Shown here: in pieces, positions 28,123 to 37,597 of the stretch | Numbering within the stretch: position 1 is the first letter of the stretch | Layout of the letters: the number at the start of each line of letters is the position of its first letter | Assembly: GCF_001039355.2 (NCBI RefSeq) | Contig: NW_019775767.1 | Location: 162,922 to 207,768 of the forward strand | Direction: 5' to 3' | Length of the DNA: 44,847 nucleotides | DNA from: Lingula anatina | Taxonomy: Eukaryota > Brachiopoda > Lingulata > Lingulida > Lingulidae | Program-made: the position numbers and the translations under genes | The notes under the pieces: model-generated | What the model was told of the DNA's origin: nothing | The model's database searches: none | What the model saw: the letters and a program-made list of their open reading frames with translations, nothing else

Positions 28123-29964
28123 ATGCATGTGAAAAACTATTCATGCAAACAATTATGGACAATTTGGAGTACTTTAGGCTACAAGCCACAATTATCACTA
28201 GAGGCAACACACATTATTAGAAACCTGGGCATCAACACAATAAAACCAACGCATCGTGGAAATAGAGCTGGCTCCAGCTTACAAAGACATATTCAAGTCA
28301 AAATTTCTGATAGACCGGGTCATTTGCAAAGTTCAAAAACAGCTACTTCAACAAGTAGACAACTGGGTGCTGATATCGACAACCTGATTAGTGTAGTTAC
28401 CAAGAAGTGGAAACTCCCCCACATTTTAAACACCAACACTAGATCACTGCCAAGTAAATGTGATGAGCTAGCAGTTGTTTTAAAGCAATTTGACATTGAT
28501 TTTGCCTGTATCACTGAAACCTGGTGCAATGAATCTATCCCTGATGACGGCATTCAAATTCCCAACTATAACACAGTGCGGAAAGATAGAGAATACAAGA
28601 GAGGAGGGGGTATAGTTTGTTACATTAAAGATGGAATCCCATACCATGTTTGGAGTGGACTAGACAACAACCTCGAGTCCTTATGGATAACACTGCGTCC
28701 AAAAAGACTACCACGAGCCATATCACACATCAGCGTAGGATCAATATACCACCCACCAGGCTCAGAAAACCGGCCAATGATAGATCACATAATTTCATCA
28801 GTGGACCATATTTTAAAGTCCCACCCTTTTTCAGCAATTTTCCTCCTAGGTGATTTCAATACTTTACCCGATCAACAATTTAAAAGGACATTTAACCTAA
28901 AGCAAATTGTGAATAAAGGAACAAGGAAAAACGCTATCCTCGATAAATTTTTTACAAACTCGCAGCACCTGTACAAGGTCCCTGTCATTCTCCCACCCAT
29001 AGGCCTCTCTGACCACAACACTGTAGTGACTTTTCCAGTGAACCATGACAAAATTCAAATGGAGCAACCTATCTCAATCAAACAGCGACAGGCTGGCAAA
29101 AACGAAAAAGCCCTTTTTGCTAGTGAACTGACGCAACATGATTGGACACCTCTTTACCGGATGAATAATTGTGCCGAACAATTCAAACACTTCACGGAAA
29201 CTGTCCAGGACGCTCTTGACATCTACCTTCCCATGAAAACCATCACAAAATACAGTTCAGATAAGCCTTGGGTATCAGTTGAGTTCAAGGAACTCATCAA
29301 AAAAAGGCAAAATGCTTTCAAGCTTGGTGACATGCAAACAGCCCACTCTCTAAGGAATAAGGTGAACCGGATGAACCGTTCTCTGAAAGACAGATACTAT
29401 CAGAAAAAGGTAGAGGCCTTGAAAGATTGTAGTTCAAAGAAATGGTGGAATCACACAAAGAAACTCTCTGGTATATACAATCGGCCGAATTCTCTACAAT
29501 CCCTAGCAGATAAAACCTGTGGTGGTGACATCAACACCCTTACAAGTAGAATTAACAAGTTCTTTATCTCAGTGAGCCAAAATCTCATTCCATTAGCCCC
29601 ACCGTCTTCAGAATACAAACCTGAATCCATTGCACATTTTTCAATAGACCCAGACGATGTCGAGAAATGCCTACTGAACCTCAACACTAGCAAGGCCACC
29701 GGTCCAGACCAGCTCCCAAACTGGGTGCTGAGGGATTTTGCAGGGTTAGAATCATTTATTGTTAAGTGGATTTGCGAATACATTAATATTGACAGAACAC
29801 AGTTTGGAGTAGTCAAGGGCCGTTCCACTACACATGCAGTAACTGAACTCATTCACAATTGGATGCAGGGTTTGAACCCTCTCAAAATCACAAGAAGTAT
29901 GCCAGAATTCTTTTCCTGCACTTTTCAAAGGCATTTGATCTCATTGATCATAACATTTTACTAA
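28123..29964 (+). pseudogene. LINE ORF2, endonuclease and start of RT (broken by deletion)
   Basis: A 613-codon frame. The endonuclease shows LNTNTRSLPSKCDEL, ITETW, GGGIVCYI, LLGDFN (catalytic D and N) and LSDHNTV (catalytic D and H), so its core is largely complete, though the usual N-terminal start is not obvious. A linker with many Lys/Arg follows (FKELIKKRQNAFKLG). RT begins at LNTSKATGPDQLPNWVL, but the following stretch is deleted: the text jumps from KWICEYINID to RTQFGVVKGRSTTHAV, skipping RT motifs between. The frame then shifts near 29865-29960 so that FSKAFDLIDHN is read in another frame. Confidence 0.85.
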
Positions 29965-30826
29965 GAAAACTTTATGACAAGGGTGTACCTGAACTACTTG
30001 TCAGGTGGGTGCAGTCCTTCCTATCAAACCTCTCCCAGAGAGTAAAATATAAAAGCTCTCTCTCTGAATGGCTACACCCACATGGTGGAGTACCCCAGGG
30101 TACCCTTCTTGGGCCACTGCTTTTTGCCATCATGATCGATGACTTAAAATCCAGATGTCCAGACTACAAATATGTTGACGATACAACAGTGTATGACATT
30201 TGTAATATTGACGGTCCATGCCACTTACAAAGTGCAAGTGATGAAATAGTGCTGTGGACACAAAATAACAATATAAAACTGAATGCCAAAAAAACCAAGA
30301 CCATGACCCTAAATTTTACACGTTCTAAACCAGACCTCCCACCAATAGTTATAAATGACACGCCAATCTGTGAGGTTACACAGTTCAAACTTCTGGGCAT
30401 TCATATTAGCAATGACCTAAAATGGGGTACTCATGTGGATCATATATATAAAAAGGCATGTGCAAGACTCTATTTCCTCCGTCAACTGAAGCGAGCTAAG
30501 CTCAGCCCTGCTGACTTAATCCAAGTTTACCAAAGTATAGTGCGCTCAATTCTAGAATATGCCTGCCCTGTATGGCATCCAGGACTAACTATAGAGCAAT
30601 GCAAACTTTTAGAGACTGTCCAAAGTCGTGCTTTAAAAATTATTTTCCCTGACCTACACTATGATGAATCCCTGAACCTGGCAAATATGTGCACTTTAGA
30701 AAAACGAAGGGAAGATCTGTGCAAAACTTTCTTTTACAAAATAACTGAATCCTCTGACAAATTGAATCACATCTTAATTGAGCATCCCAATCGTCTTTTA
30801 AGATCTAACAATAGATACAAAGTGCC
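29859..30826 (+). pseudogene. LINE RT palm/thumb segment, copy 1, cut by the assembly gap
   Basis: In a different frame from the preceding segment: FSKAFDLIDHNILLRKL (catalytic Asp), GGVPQGTLLGPLLFAIMIDDL, YVDDTTVYD (catalytic YVDD), then KLNAKKTKTM and FKLLGIHISNDLKWGTHVD thumb. The frame enters the N run at 30827, and the nominal continuation beyond the gap is not informative. Confidence 0.85.
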
Positions 30827-31145
30827 NNNNNNNNNNNNNNNNNNNNNNNNNNNNNNNNNNNNNNNNNNNNNNNNNNNNNNNNNNNNNNNNNNNNNNNNNN
30901 NNNNNNNNNNNNNNNNNNNNNNNNNNNNNNNNNNNNNNNNNNNNNNNNNNNNNNNNNNNNNNNNNNNNNNNNNNNNNNNNNNNNNNNNNNNNNNNNNNNN
31001 NNNNNNNNNNNNNNNNNNNNNNNNNNNNNNNNNNNNNNNNNNNNNNNNNNNNNNNNNNNNNNNNNNNNNNNNNNNNNNNNNNNNNNNNNNNNNNNNNNNN
31101 NNNNNNNNNNNNNNNNNNNNNNNNNNNNNNNNNNNNNNNNNNNNN
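30827..31145. other. Assembly gap (319 N)
   Basis: Unknown bases. Flanked by 30032-30826 and 31146-31940, which match at a constant offset of 1114 with only about three differences noted in 795 bp. The gap is probably an unresolved haplotype or collapsed repeat join, so real gap size is unknown. Confidence 0.97.
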
Positions 31146-32004
31146 CTCCCAGAGAGTAAAATATAAAAGCTCTCTCTCCGAATGGCTACACCCACATGGT
31201 GGAGTACCCCAGGGTACCCTTCTTGGGCCACTGCTTTTTGCCATCATGATCGATGACTTAAAATCCAGATGTCCAGACTACAAATATGTTGACGATACAA
31301 CAGTGTATGACATTTGTAATATTGACGGTCCATGCCACTTACAAAGTGCAAGTGATGAAATAGTGCTGTGGACACAAAATAACAATATAAAACTGAATGC
31401 CAAAAAAACCAAGACCATGACCCTAAATTTTACACGTTCTAAACCAGACCTCCCACCAATAGTTATAAATGACACGCCAATCTGTGAGGTTACACAGTTC
31501 AAACTTCTGGGCATTCATATTAGCAATGACCTAAAATGGGGTACTCATGTGGATCATATATATAAAAAGGCATGTGCAAGACTCTATTTCCTCCGTCAAC
31601 TGAAGCGAGCTAAGCTCAGCCCTGCTGACTTAATCCAAGTTTACCAAAGTATAGTGCGCTCAATTCTAGAATTTGCCTGCCCTGTATGGCATCCAGGACT
31701 AACTATAGAGCAATGCAAACTTTTAGAGACTGTCCAAAGTCGTGCTTTAAAAATTATTTTCCCTGACCTACACTATGATGAATCCCTGAACCTGGCAAAT
31801 ATGTGCACTTTAGAAAAACGAAGGGAAGATCTGTGCAAAACTTTCTTTTACAAAATGACTGAATCCTCTGACAAATTGAATCACATCTTAATTGAGCATC
31901 CCAATCGTCTTTTAAGATCTAACAATAGATACAAAGTGCCAAAATTTAAGACAGACAGATTCCGATGCTCTTTTATTCCATATGCACTTTTAAATTTCCA
32001 ATAG
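31146..32004 (+). pseudogene. LINE RT segment, copy 2, with the true C terminus
   Basis: Repeats 30032-30826 (Y-to-F and I-to-M substitutions, one silent change seen) and continues past it to a natural stop after PYALLNFQ at 32002-32004. This gives the real end of the LINE ORF. If the duplication is an assembly artefact, only one copy exists in the genome. Confidence 0.85.
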
Positions 32005-32389
32005 TATTATGCTGTCTTTTATCCTAAGTACAATAATTTTAAAGTTCAGTTAGCAGTCTTTTAACTCAGTTTTATTCATGCAAATATTCATTTTATACTC
32101 ATTATATATATATATATATATATTTTTTTTTTTTAACATTCTATGTACAACTTCAACCCACTGGGTTGCAATCTTAATAAATTATTATTATTATTATTAT
32201 TATTAAAAATGAAAAAGCGGTATGACAAATATGAAAATATTCCTTTTATCAATACAGTGATTTCTTGGATGTTAATTTTACCTGAACAATTAATCTGAAA
32301 GAATCACGATGGTGTTTTTTCACCAACAACAGCTTGATTTCATTAGTAAAAATAATATACTTGTTTAAAAAATACGTCAGTGGGCTCAG

Positions 32390-33213
32390 ATATAAGGCTT
32401 ATTATCCACAACAAATGTAAAGTTTGTTGTGTTTGTTGGGATTGTGTTCGGTGTGTGTCGTGTGTGTGTACATGTATGTTCCTATTGTGTACGTGGAGGT
32501 CACGGGTTGAGAGACTGCGCCCGATAAATTTTGATTTTCACCTAGAAGAAGTCGGACGTAGATGCAGGCTGAATAGTTATTCAGTGCTCTTGCAGATATT
32601 TGTATAATAATAAAACAACATCAACCCACTGTATCGGTCTGTTATATTTGGGGCCTGAACAGGGACTGACTACTTCTCGATATTGGAAAGAAAGACGCAT
32701 TCATATCTGCAAGAGTCACGGTCTGTACATCTATTCGTTATCCCAGAGGTTTAGCCAAGGGATTCTGCTGCCCCGTAAAACACGGCCCAGTTACGAGGGA
32801 TATTTTCGTCCGTCCTCTAAGGGTCCTCACTGCCACGTAGAACACCGTCCAGGGACGAGGGATATTTTTTTCTCTCCGCCAAGGGCCCCCGCTGCCCCGT
32901 AGAACACGGTTCAGTGAGAAGAGATTTTTTTTGCTTACTGTCCGGTAAAACACCGATTCGTGCATTCAGTTGATGTGGCGATGGCCATGGACGAGTTGTC
33001 GTCGATCTTAGGCTGTGAGTTTGTGACTGTGTCCGAGTCGCATAGGTCTACGTGGACAGCTACGAGTTGACAAGATTAGTCGAGGATTTTTGTCAGAGGT
33101 CGGAGGAGGGAAAATAAATAAAAATTTTATTGTTAAAAATTAATTTATATTGCTCTTGCAAAGATTTGCTTAATAATAAAACAACATCAACCTAGGGCTA
33201 TCGGTCTGTTACA
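32390..33213 (+). mobile_element. Degenerate LTR-retroelement-like unit
   Basis: A 65-bp segment ending GTATCGGTCTGTTAT (about 32584-32646) recurs in diverged form at 33151-33213 (TGCTCTTGCA, TAATAATAAAACAACATCAA, TATCGGTCTGTTACA). Two bases after the first copy, TGGGGCCTGAACAGGGAC (32649-32666) resembles the complement of a tRNA-Lys 3' end (16 of 18 positions by my reading), as in a primer-binding site. A polypurine run GGAGGAGGGAAAA (33103-33115) precedes the second copy. Together these suggest 5' LTR, PBS, interior, PPT and a short, decayed 3' LTR. There is no gag or pol. The interior instead holds about three diverged 62-bp tandem units. Confidence 0.5.
32762..32960 (+). repeat. Diverged tandem repeat, about 62-bp unit, three to four copies
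   Basis: Units contain CTGCC, CGTA(G/A)AACAC(G/C)G, AGGGATATTTT and AAGGG(T/C)CC. The ORFs crossing this array are not considered genes. Confidence 0.75.
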
Positions 33214-34283
33214 CAAATAACACTTTTAAGTTATTGCTGGGCAATTTAAATGAAAAGAAAAATTTTCAATGTGAGAAAAACCTGACTTTAAACACTGTAG
33301 TGCACCCTTTACAAGGGCCTTTAATGCCCTTGTGAAGCTGCATTAGAATGTATATTTGCAACATCCCTGCTGTTAAAATACCTGAAATTTGAAGAATTTT
33401 ATTCAATACTCATAGTATGCCAAAATAATAAACAAATTGCATTATTTTCAGTAGAAACCCATGAGTCGCGTGTCGCACTAAATCTTAGAATTTCTTTTCA
33501 TATATGGTTTTTTCTGTCCACAACTTTTGTTTTCAAGGGCTTTTGTAAGACAAGGGTGGCACTTATATGGATTTATTAGAGACAAAATCTAGCACTGTGG
33601 ACAACACAGGCATGTTTGCATACAGTTCAGTCCCAACTTGTGCTGCAGTAATTACTCGGCTCCTTTGTCCGTCGATCTTGAAGAGGACCATCAATTTGCC
33701 ATGTTTCTCCACTCAGTCTTGGGTGTTGCAAAATGCTACAATGGTTGATGGTTCAACACACAAATCGAATTTCGATCGGTACACTTTTTGTTACTGTAAG
33801 GGTGCACGCCCATCGGTACATAAATATTTTATTACTAATGCTCATTTCTTTATTATTGCAAATATCAGTTTGGTTATTGTTTTTTCTCCTGGTCAATAGA
33901 ACTTCATTTGGCAGAAATAGTTTGTTTTTCAATAAATCGGTATTTTGTGGCATATATGTCTCGAAATATTCTTGGAGGTAACCTGTTATGAATTGGATTT
34001 GGATGGAAAAAGACAAATTTGGTGGCGGACGCTAAAGTAAGTAAATTAGTTATTATAACGTTGTCTTAATGGCGATTTAGGGAGATTTTTAAACGTATTT
34101 AACTGGTTAAATGTACTCATAAAGAGACTGATAGAAAGGCAGAGGAGATAAATGCAGGCGTTGAACTTTTTTACAGACTTGCTGACATTCTCTATGTCTA
34201 AAATATGCTGTGCAAGTGTAGCACCTTGAACTGACCAAATGTCAATCTGAAAAAAATCGAACAGTCCAGAAAAGAACGTTTAA
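33214..34283. other. Intergenic, nothing recognised
   Basis: AT-rich with no coding or repeat signal that I can support; small ORFs near 33567-34016 lack any domain. Confidence 0.5.
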
Positions 34284-34508
34284 CACCCCATTTCCATAGA
34301 TTTTAGATCGATCTATCCCTGTGGGGAGTCTCACTAGATTACTGTCAGCTTAGCCGGCTTAAGCGTCTGTCCCGCCTACTAAAAGCTGTAAAGGGGTAAT
34401 TAACTATGGAGCGCGCACGGCTGACTGCAATTTAGCGTGAACCCCCAGGGAGTTAGGTCGATCTAAATCTTAACCCCTAGATCGATCTAAATCTCTGGGA
34501 ATGCACCC
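34284..34508. mobile_element. 225-bp Harbinger-like MITE, TSD TAA
   Basis: Left end CACCCCATTTCCATAGATTT, and right end (reverse complement GGGTGCATTCCCAGAGATTT), both followed inward by TAGATCGATCTA. TAA flanks both ends (34281-34283, 34509-34511). TAGATCGATCTA or close forms occur about three times. The copy at 13798-13971 is a diverged relative. Confidence 0.78.
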
Positions 34509-34739
34509 TAATATACTGTATCCAAATATCTCGTACACCAAATCGTCACAGAAAACAAACTGTTCCCTTGCAAACCGGTCGCCGAGATTTATACCTAAAA
34601 TGCTTACAAAGCATGTGTAATGTGTAGCATGTATGCTAAAATGCTTACAAGCATGTGTAAAGAAGAGTATACTATTTAGTGCTAACTGAATTATTTTCTG
34701 GTTTTGAAATACTTTATGTACAAGTTAATTGAAACCGGG

Positions 34740-36350
34740 CATCCCGATCCTCGTGACATGCCGGGCATTTACATACCCAGTGGGACTAATAACAAAAATA
34801 TTCGATTTGGTAATGAACGCATCTAAAACTCTGATGCATGGAACTTGGGTATTATACTGCCGTTGTATAAACCTGGAGAACGAACTGATCCTTCAAATGG
34901 CAGAAGTCTTTACGTCATCAGCTATCTTGGAAAGCACTTTAACTGCATACTGACTCACAGACTTACATTAAATTCAGAATCCAATCAGAAATTAAGTAAG
35001 GAACAAGCAGGATTCAGACCTGGTTACCGCAAGACTGACCGTATGTTTACATTAAAGCCAATTATAAACAAATATGTTAATTATAACAAACATATCTATG
35101 CCTGTTTTGTCGACCTGCAAAAAACTTTTGGCACAGTCTGGCAAAAGGGTCTAATGCTGAAATTATTGAAAATAGGTTTTAGATGCAAAAATATACATGA
35201 TGAAGTACATGTCAGCAACACCTAGACTGGGTGTGTCAGTTAATTGTGACTATACCCAAACGTTCTTATCTAAAATAGGGATAAGACAAGGAGATAACAT
35301 AAGCTCAGTCCTATTCACCATTTTCAGAGATGACATAAAAAGTGAACTCTGCACAAACAATAGTGCCAAGGAAGTAGAAGGGTTAAAACACATTTTATTT
35401 GCAGATGACCAAGTGCTGTTCTCACCCGCACAGAAACGAAGTAGATACTCCACCGCAGTAGACTACTGCAATCATACTGCAAACATGCTTCAAATCTGCT
35501 TCGATGTGGGAGCTAATTAGCATATTTGAAACATGCTTCTATCATGCTTCTAATCTACTGCATTAATGCTCCTCCTCTGTACAACCCTATGTAACTTTTG
35601 AAGTAGAATTGCAGTAGGCTATACTGCATTTCTACTGCAAATATGCTCCAAACCTCTACTGCGTTAATGCTTCTTTGCTACTTCGATACTGCTGCATTTT
35701 TGTGCGGGCATTGACAAAAGAAGGATTACAGTCTCCTCTAAACAAACTCGAAAATTACTGTAAGCAATGGAAACTTAAATTAAATAAAAACAAATCGAAA
35801 ATAGTAGAATTCAACAAGTCTGGCAGAATTGAGCCGCACACTTTTTTCATAAATAGCAAATCAATGAAAACAGTCAAGCAATACTTATACCTAGGGATAA
35901 TTCTTGCAAATACAGTTTCATTAAAGCATTCGATGGAAAATCTCAAGCAAAAAGCCTTGAAAGCATGTTTACTCTAAAGGCAATACTAGCATCACAAGAA
36001 ATTTCCGTAATAAATAAATTTGAACAAATACATTGAAAATGTGCAAATGTGCACTTGGTGTGAGAAGTTCAGCCAGCAATAGTGCCTGTCGTGCAGAACC
36101 TGCATGGGCTCTCTCATTGGACATTGTAAAAATAGTATCAAGGCTGAATAACCTCCCAGAACAAAGAATTGTCAAGCAAGCATACAACAGGGAACAATCA
36201 GAAAGGGAAAATGACTGTTTTTGGGCTACGCCCTTTTTTGCTTCATGTTGGGGACTAAATCATTCAAATTCCACCACAACAGACAATAAAATCCACAATC
36301 ACCAAAATCTAGAGAGAGAAATAGTCATCAATATAAAATCAGATTTTTGA
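34740..36350 (+). pseudogene. Third copy of the (ATT)n-LINE family, decayed, interrupted by a MITE
   Basis: Plus-strand RT relic aligned by eye to the ORF at 19977-22214. In order: KIFDLVMNA (34795), frame break, LGIILPLYKPGERTDPSN, LSKEQAGFRPGYRKTDRMFT, CFVDLQKTFGTVWQKGL, frame break, KIGIRQGDNISSVLFTIF, KHILFADDQVLFS at 35424. The MITE 35425-35708 follows, then TKEGLQSPLNKLENYCKQW, LYLGI, and after another break MCKCALGVRSSASNSACRAEPA. The catalytic ADD is present, but the copy is clearly dead through frameshifts and stops. It lacks a recognisable 3' tail. Confidence 0.88.
35425..35708 (+). mobile_element. 284-bp MITE with CCCGCACA termini inserted in the LINE
   Basis: Begins CCCGCACAGAAACGAAGTAG and ends with the inverse (reverse complement CCCGCACAAAAATGCAGCAG). 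CA at 35423-35424 and at 35709-35710 is a 2-bp target duplication; removal of the element and one CA restores the LINE reading frame across the site. The interior is built from reiterated TACTGC, GCAGTA and ATGCTTC motifs. No ORF. A partial reverse copy lies at 16853-17020. Confidence 0.9.
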
Positions 36351-37257
36351 GAAGAGGTGCAAAGAGAAAAACTAAGAACTAGGAACATACAGAAAAATTA
36401 GAAATCACTATGAGCCCGAACCATACTTAAAAATGAATATTCTACGTAACCACAAACAATTTTTCAAAAATGAGATTAAGTGCCATATCACGAGAAACTC
36501 AACCAAATAGCGGCAAAGTGGGGATCAACAGATTTTAATGAAAATTGGTGTGAAGATGTGTCCTAAGAAGTTATGAGCTTATGTATTGTAAAATGGAAAA
36601 ATATCCATTCTTGGCAAAAATATGGGGTGTACAATACTTGCACTGATTTTCCTCCGAGATGACCAGTTTCACTCTACTTACAATGTGGTGAAGATACATG
36701 AGAATAATTTTTAAAAGGAATAAAATATTTGATATTTGTGTATATATTTGGTTAGAACAAACATTTAACATCGCAACCAATTACTGAATTAACCACTTTT
36801 CAGTTTTGAACTCAAATATAATATATAACAGGTACTATCTTCGGTTTTAATCCCGATGGATAATTTTAAAACTTAAGTTGGGAGCCAACTTATACATTCA
36901 TTAGAATAAGAAAAAACATAAGTTAATGTAATGGGGGCATAGGAGTGACTATTCGACAAATTCGTTGAAGATTTGGTATTGAAAACCTTTCAAAGCATGA
37001 CCAATAAACTAACAATTTGCTCATTGATTATTTTTGGTGTTAAATATATTTTCGTGGTGCGTATTGTAATTTACCTATAACGAACACAAAAAAATTACAA
37101 TAAATGTGATTGGTTTTTATCGTGGCATATTTCCCATTCATCTCAACGATTTTAGTTGATTTGTCAGTTTCGTTAAAAAAAAAAAAATAATAATAATATA
37201 TGGAGGCACTGGAAGAGATTGTAAGTAAATAAGTTCTGATAAGGCTCTCATTATGAT
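36351..37257. other. Intergenic, nothing recognised
   Basis: AT-rich. Small ORFs show no domain signal. A few words after 36350 may be the last remnants of the LINE. Confidence 0.45.
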
Positions 37258-37595
37258 CCTAGCAGGCATAGTGACATTGGATCAGCATTGAAAACAGGTT
37301 GGGTCGTTGATCTTACTAAATTCAACATCAAATCAATGTTGATCCAGCCACATCAAAATGCCGCCATAATGTGACGTTGTCTCAACGTTGTATTTTGGTC
37401 GTTGACTCAATGTTGTTATTTGGTCGCCGTGATGCAAGACATGGATCGTAATTTAAAATATTAATTATTAAAAAAGTAATACTATATTTATATAAAGGGT
37501 TTATTGATGACATTCAAATCCAGTGTTAATCCGTCTTGTCAACGTCAAAGTTCAACACTGTGTCAACATTAAAACTACATGATTTGCCCGCTGGG
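37258..37595. mobile_element. 338-bp MITE, CCYAGCRGGCA ends, TSD AT
   Basis: Left end CCTAGCAGGCA and right end TGCCCGCTGGG are inverted repeats (9 of 11). AT flanks both (37256-37257, 37596-37597). The interior repeats TCAACGTTG-like words (CAACGTTGTA, CAATGTTG, CAACGTCA, CAACATTA). A 2-bp AT duplication is compatible with ISL2EU-type elements, but the superfamily is not proven. Confidence 0.78.
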
Positions 37596-37597
37596 AT

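Larger units (their letters stand above)
28123..32205 (+). mobile_element. CR1/L2-like LINE, internally deleted, spanning an assembly gap
   Basis: Coding sequence runs from an AP-type endonuclease through an RT to a 3' UTR with AATAAATTATTATT and an (ATT)n tail at 32180-32205. The 3' end carries the perfect hairpin CAACCCA-C-TGGGTTG at 32154-32168, just before the tail. An N run (30827-31145) splits it, and the sequences flanking the run are duplicate copies of one RT segment. Confidence 0.88.

Noticed and set aside
30767-31247. Minus-strand ORFs spanning the gap
   Set aside because: They consist mostly of unknown residues from N bases.
32380-32902. Two ORFs within the LTR-like unit
   Set aside because: They read LTR-like and tandem-repeat sequence; no gag or pol motif.
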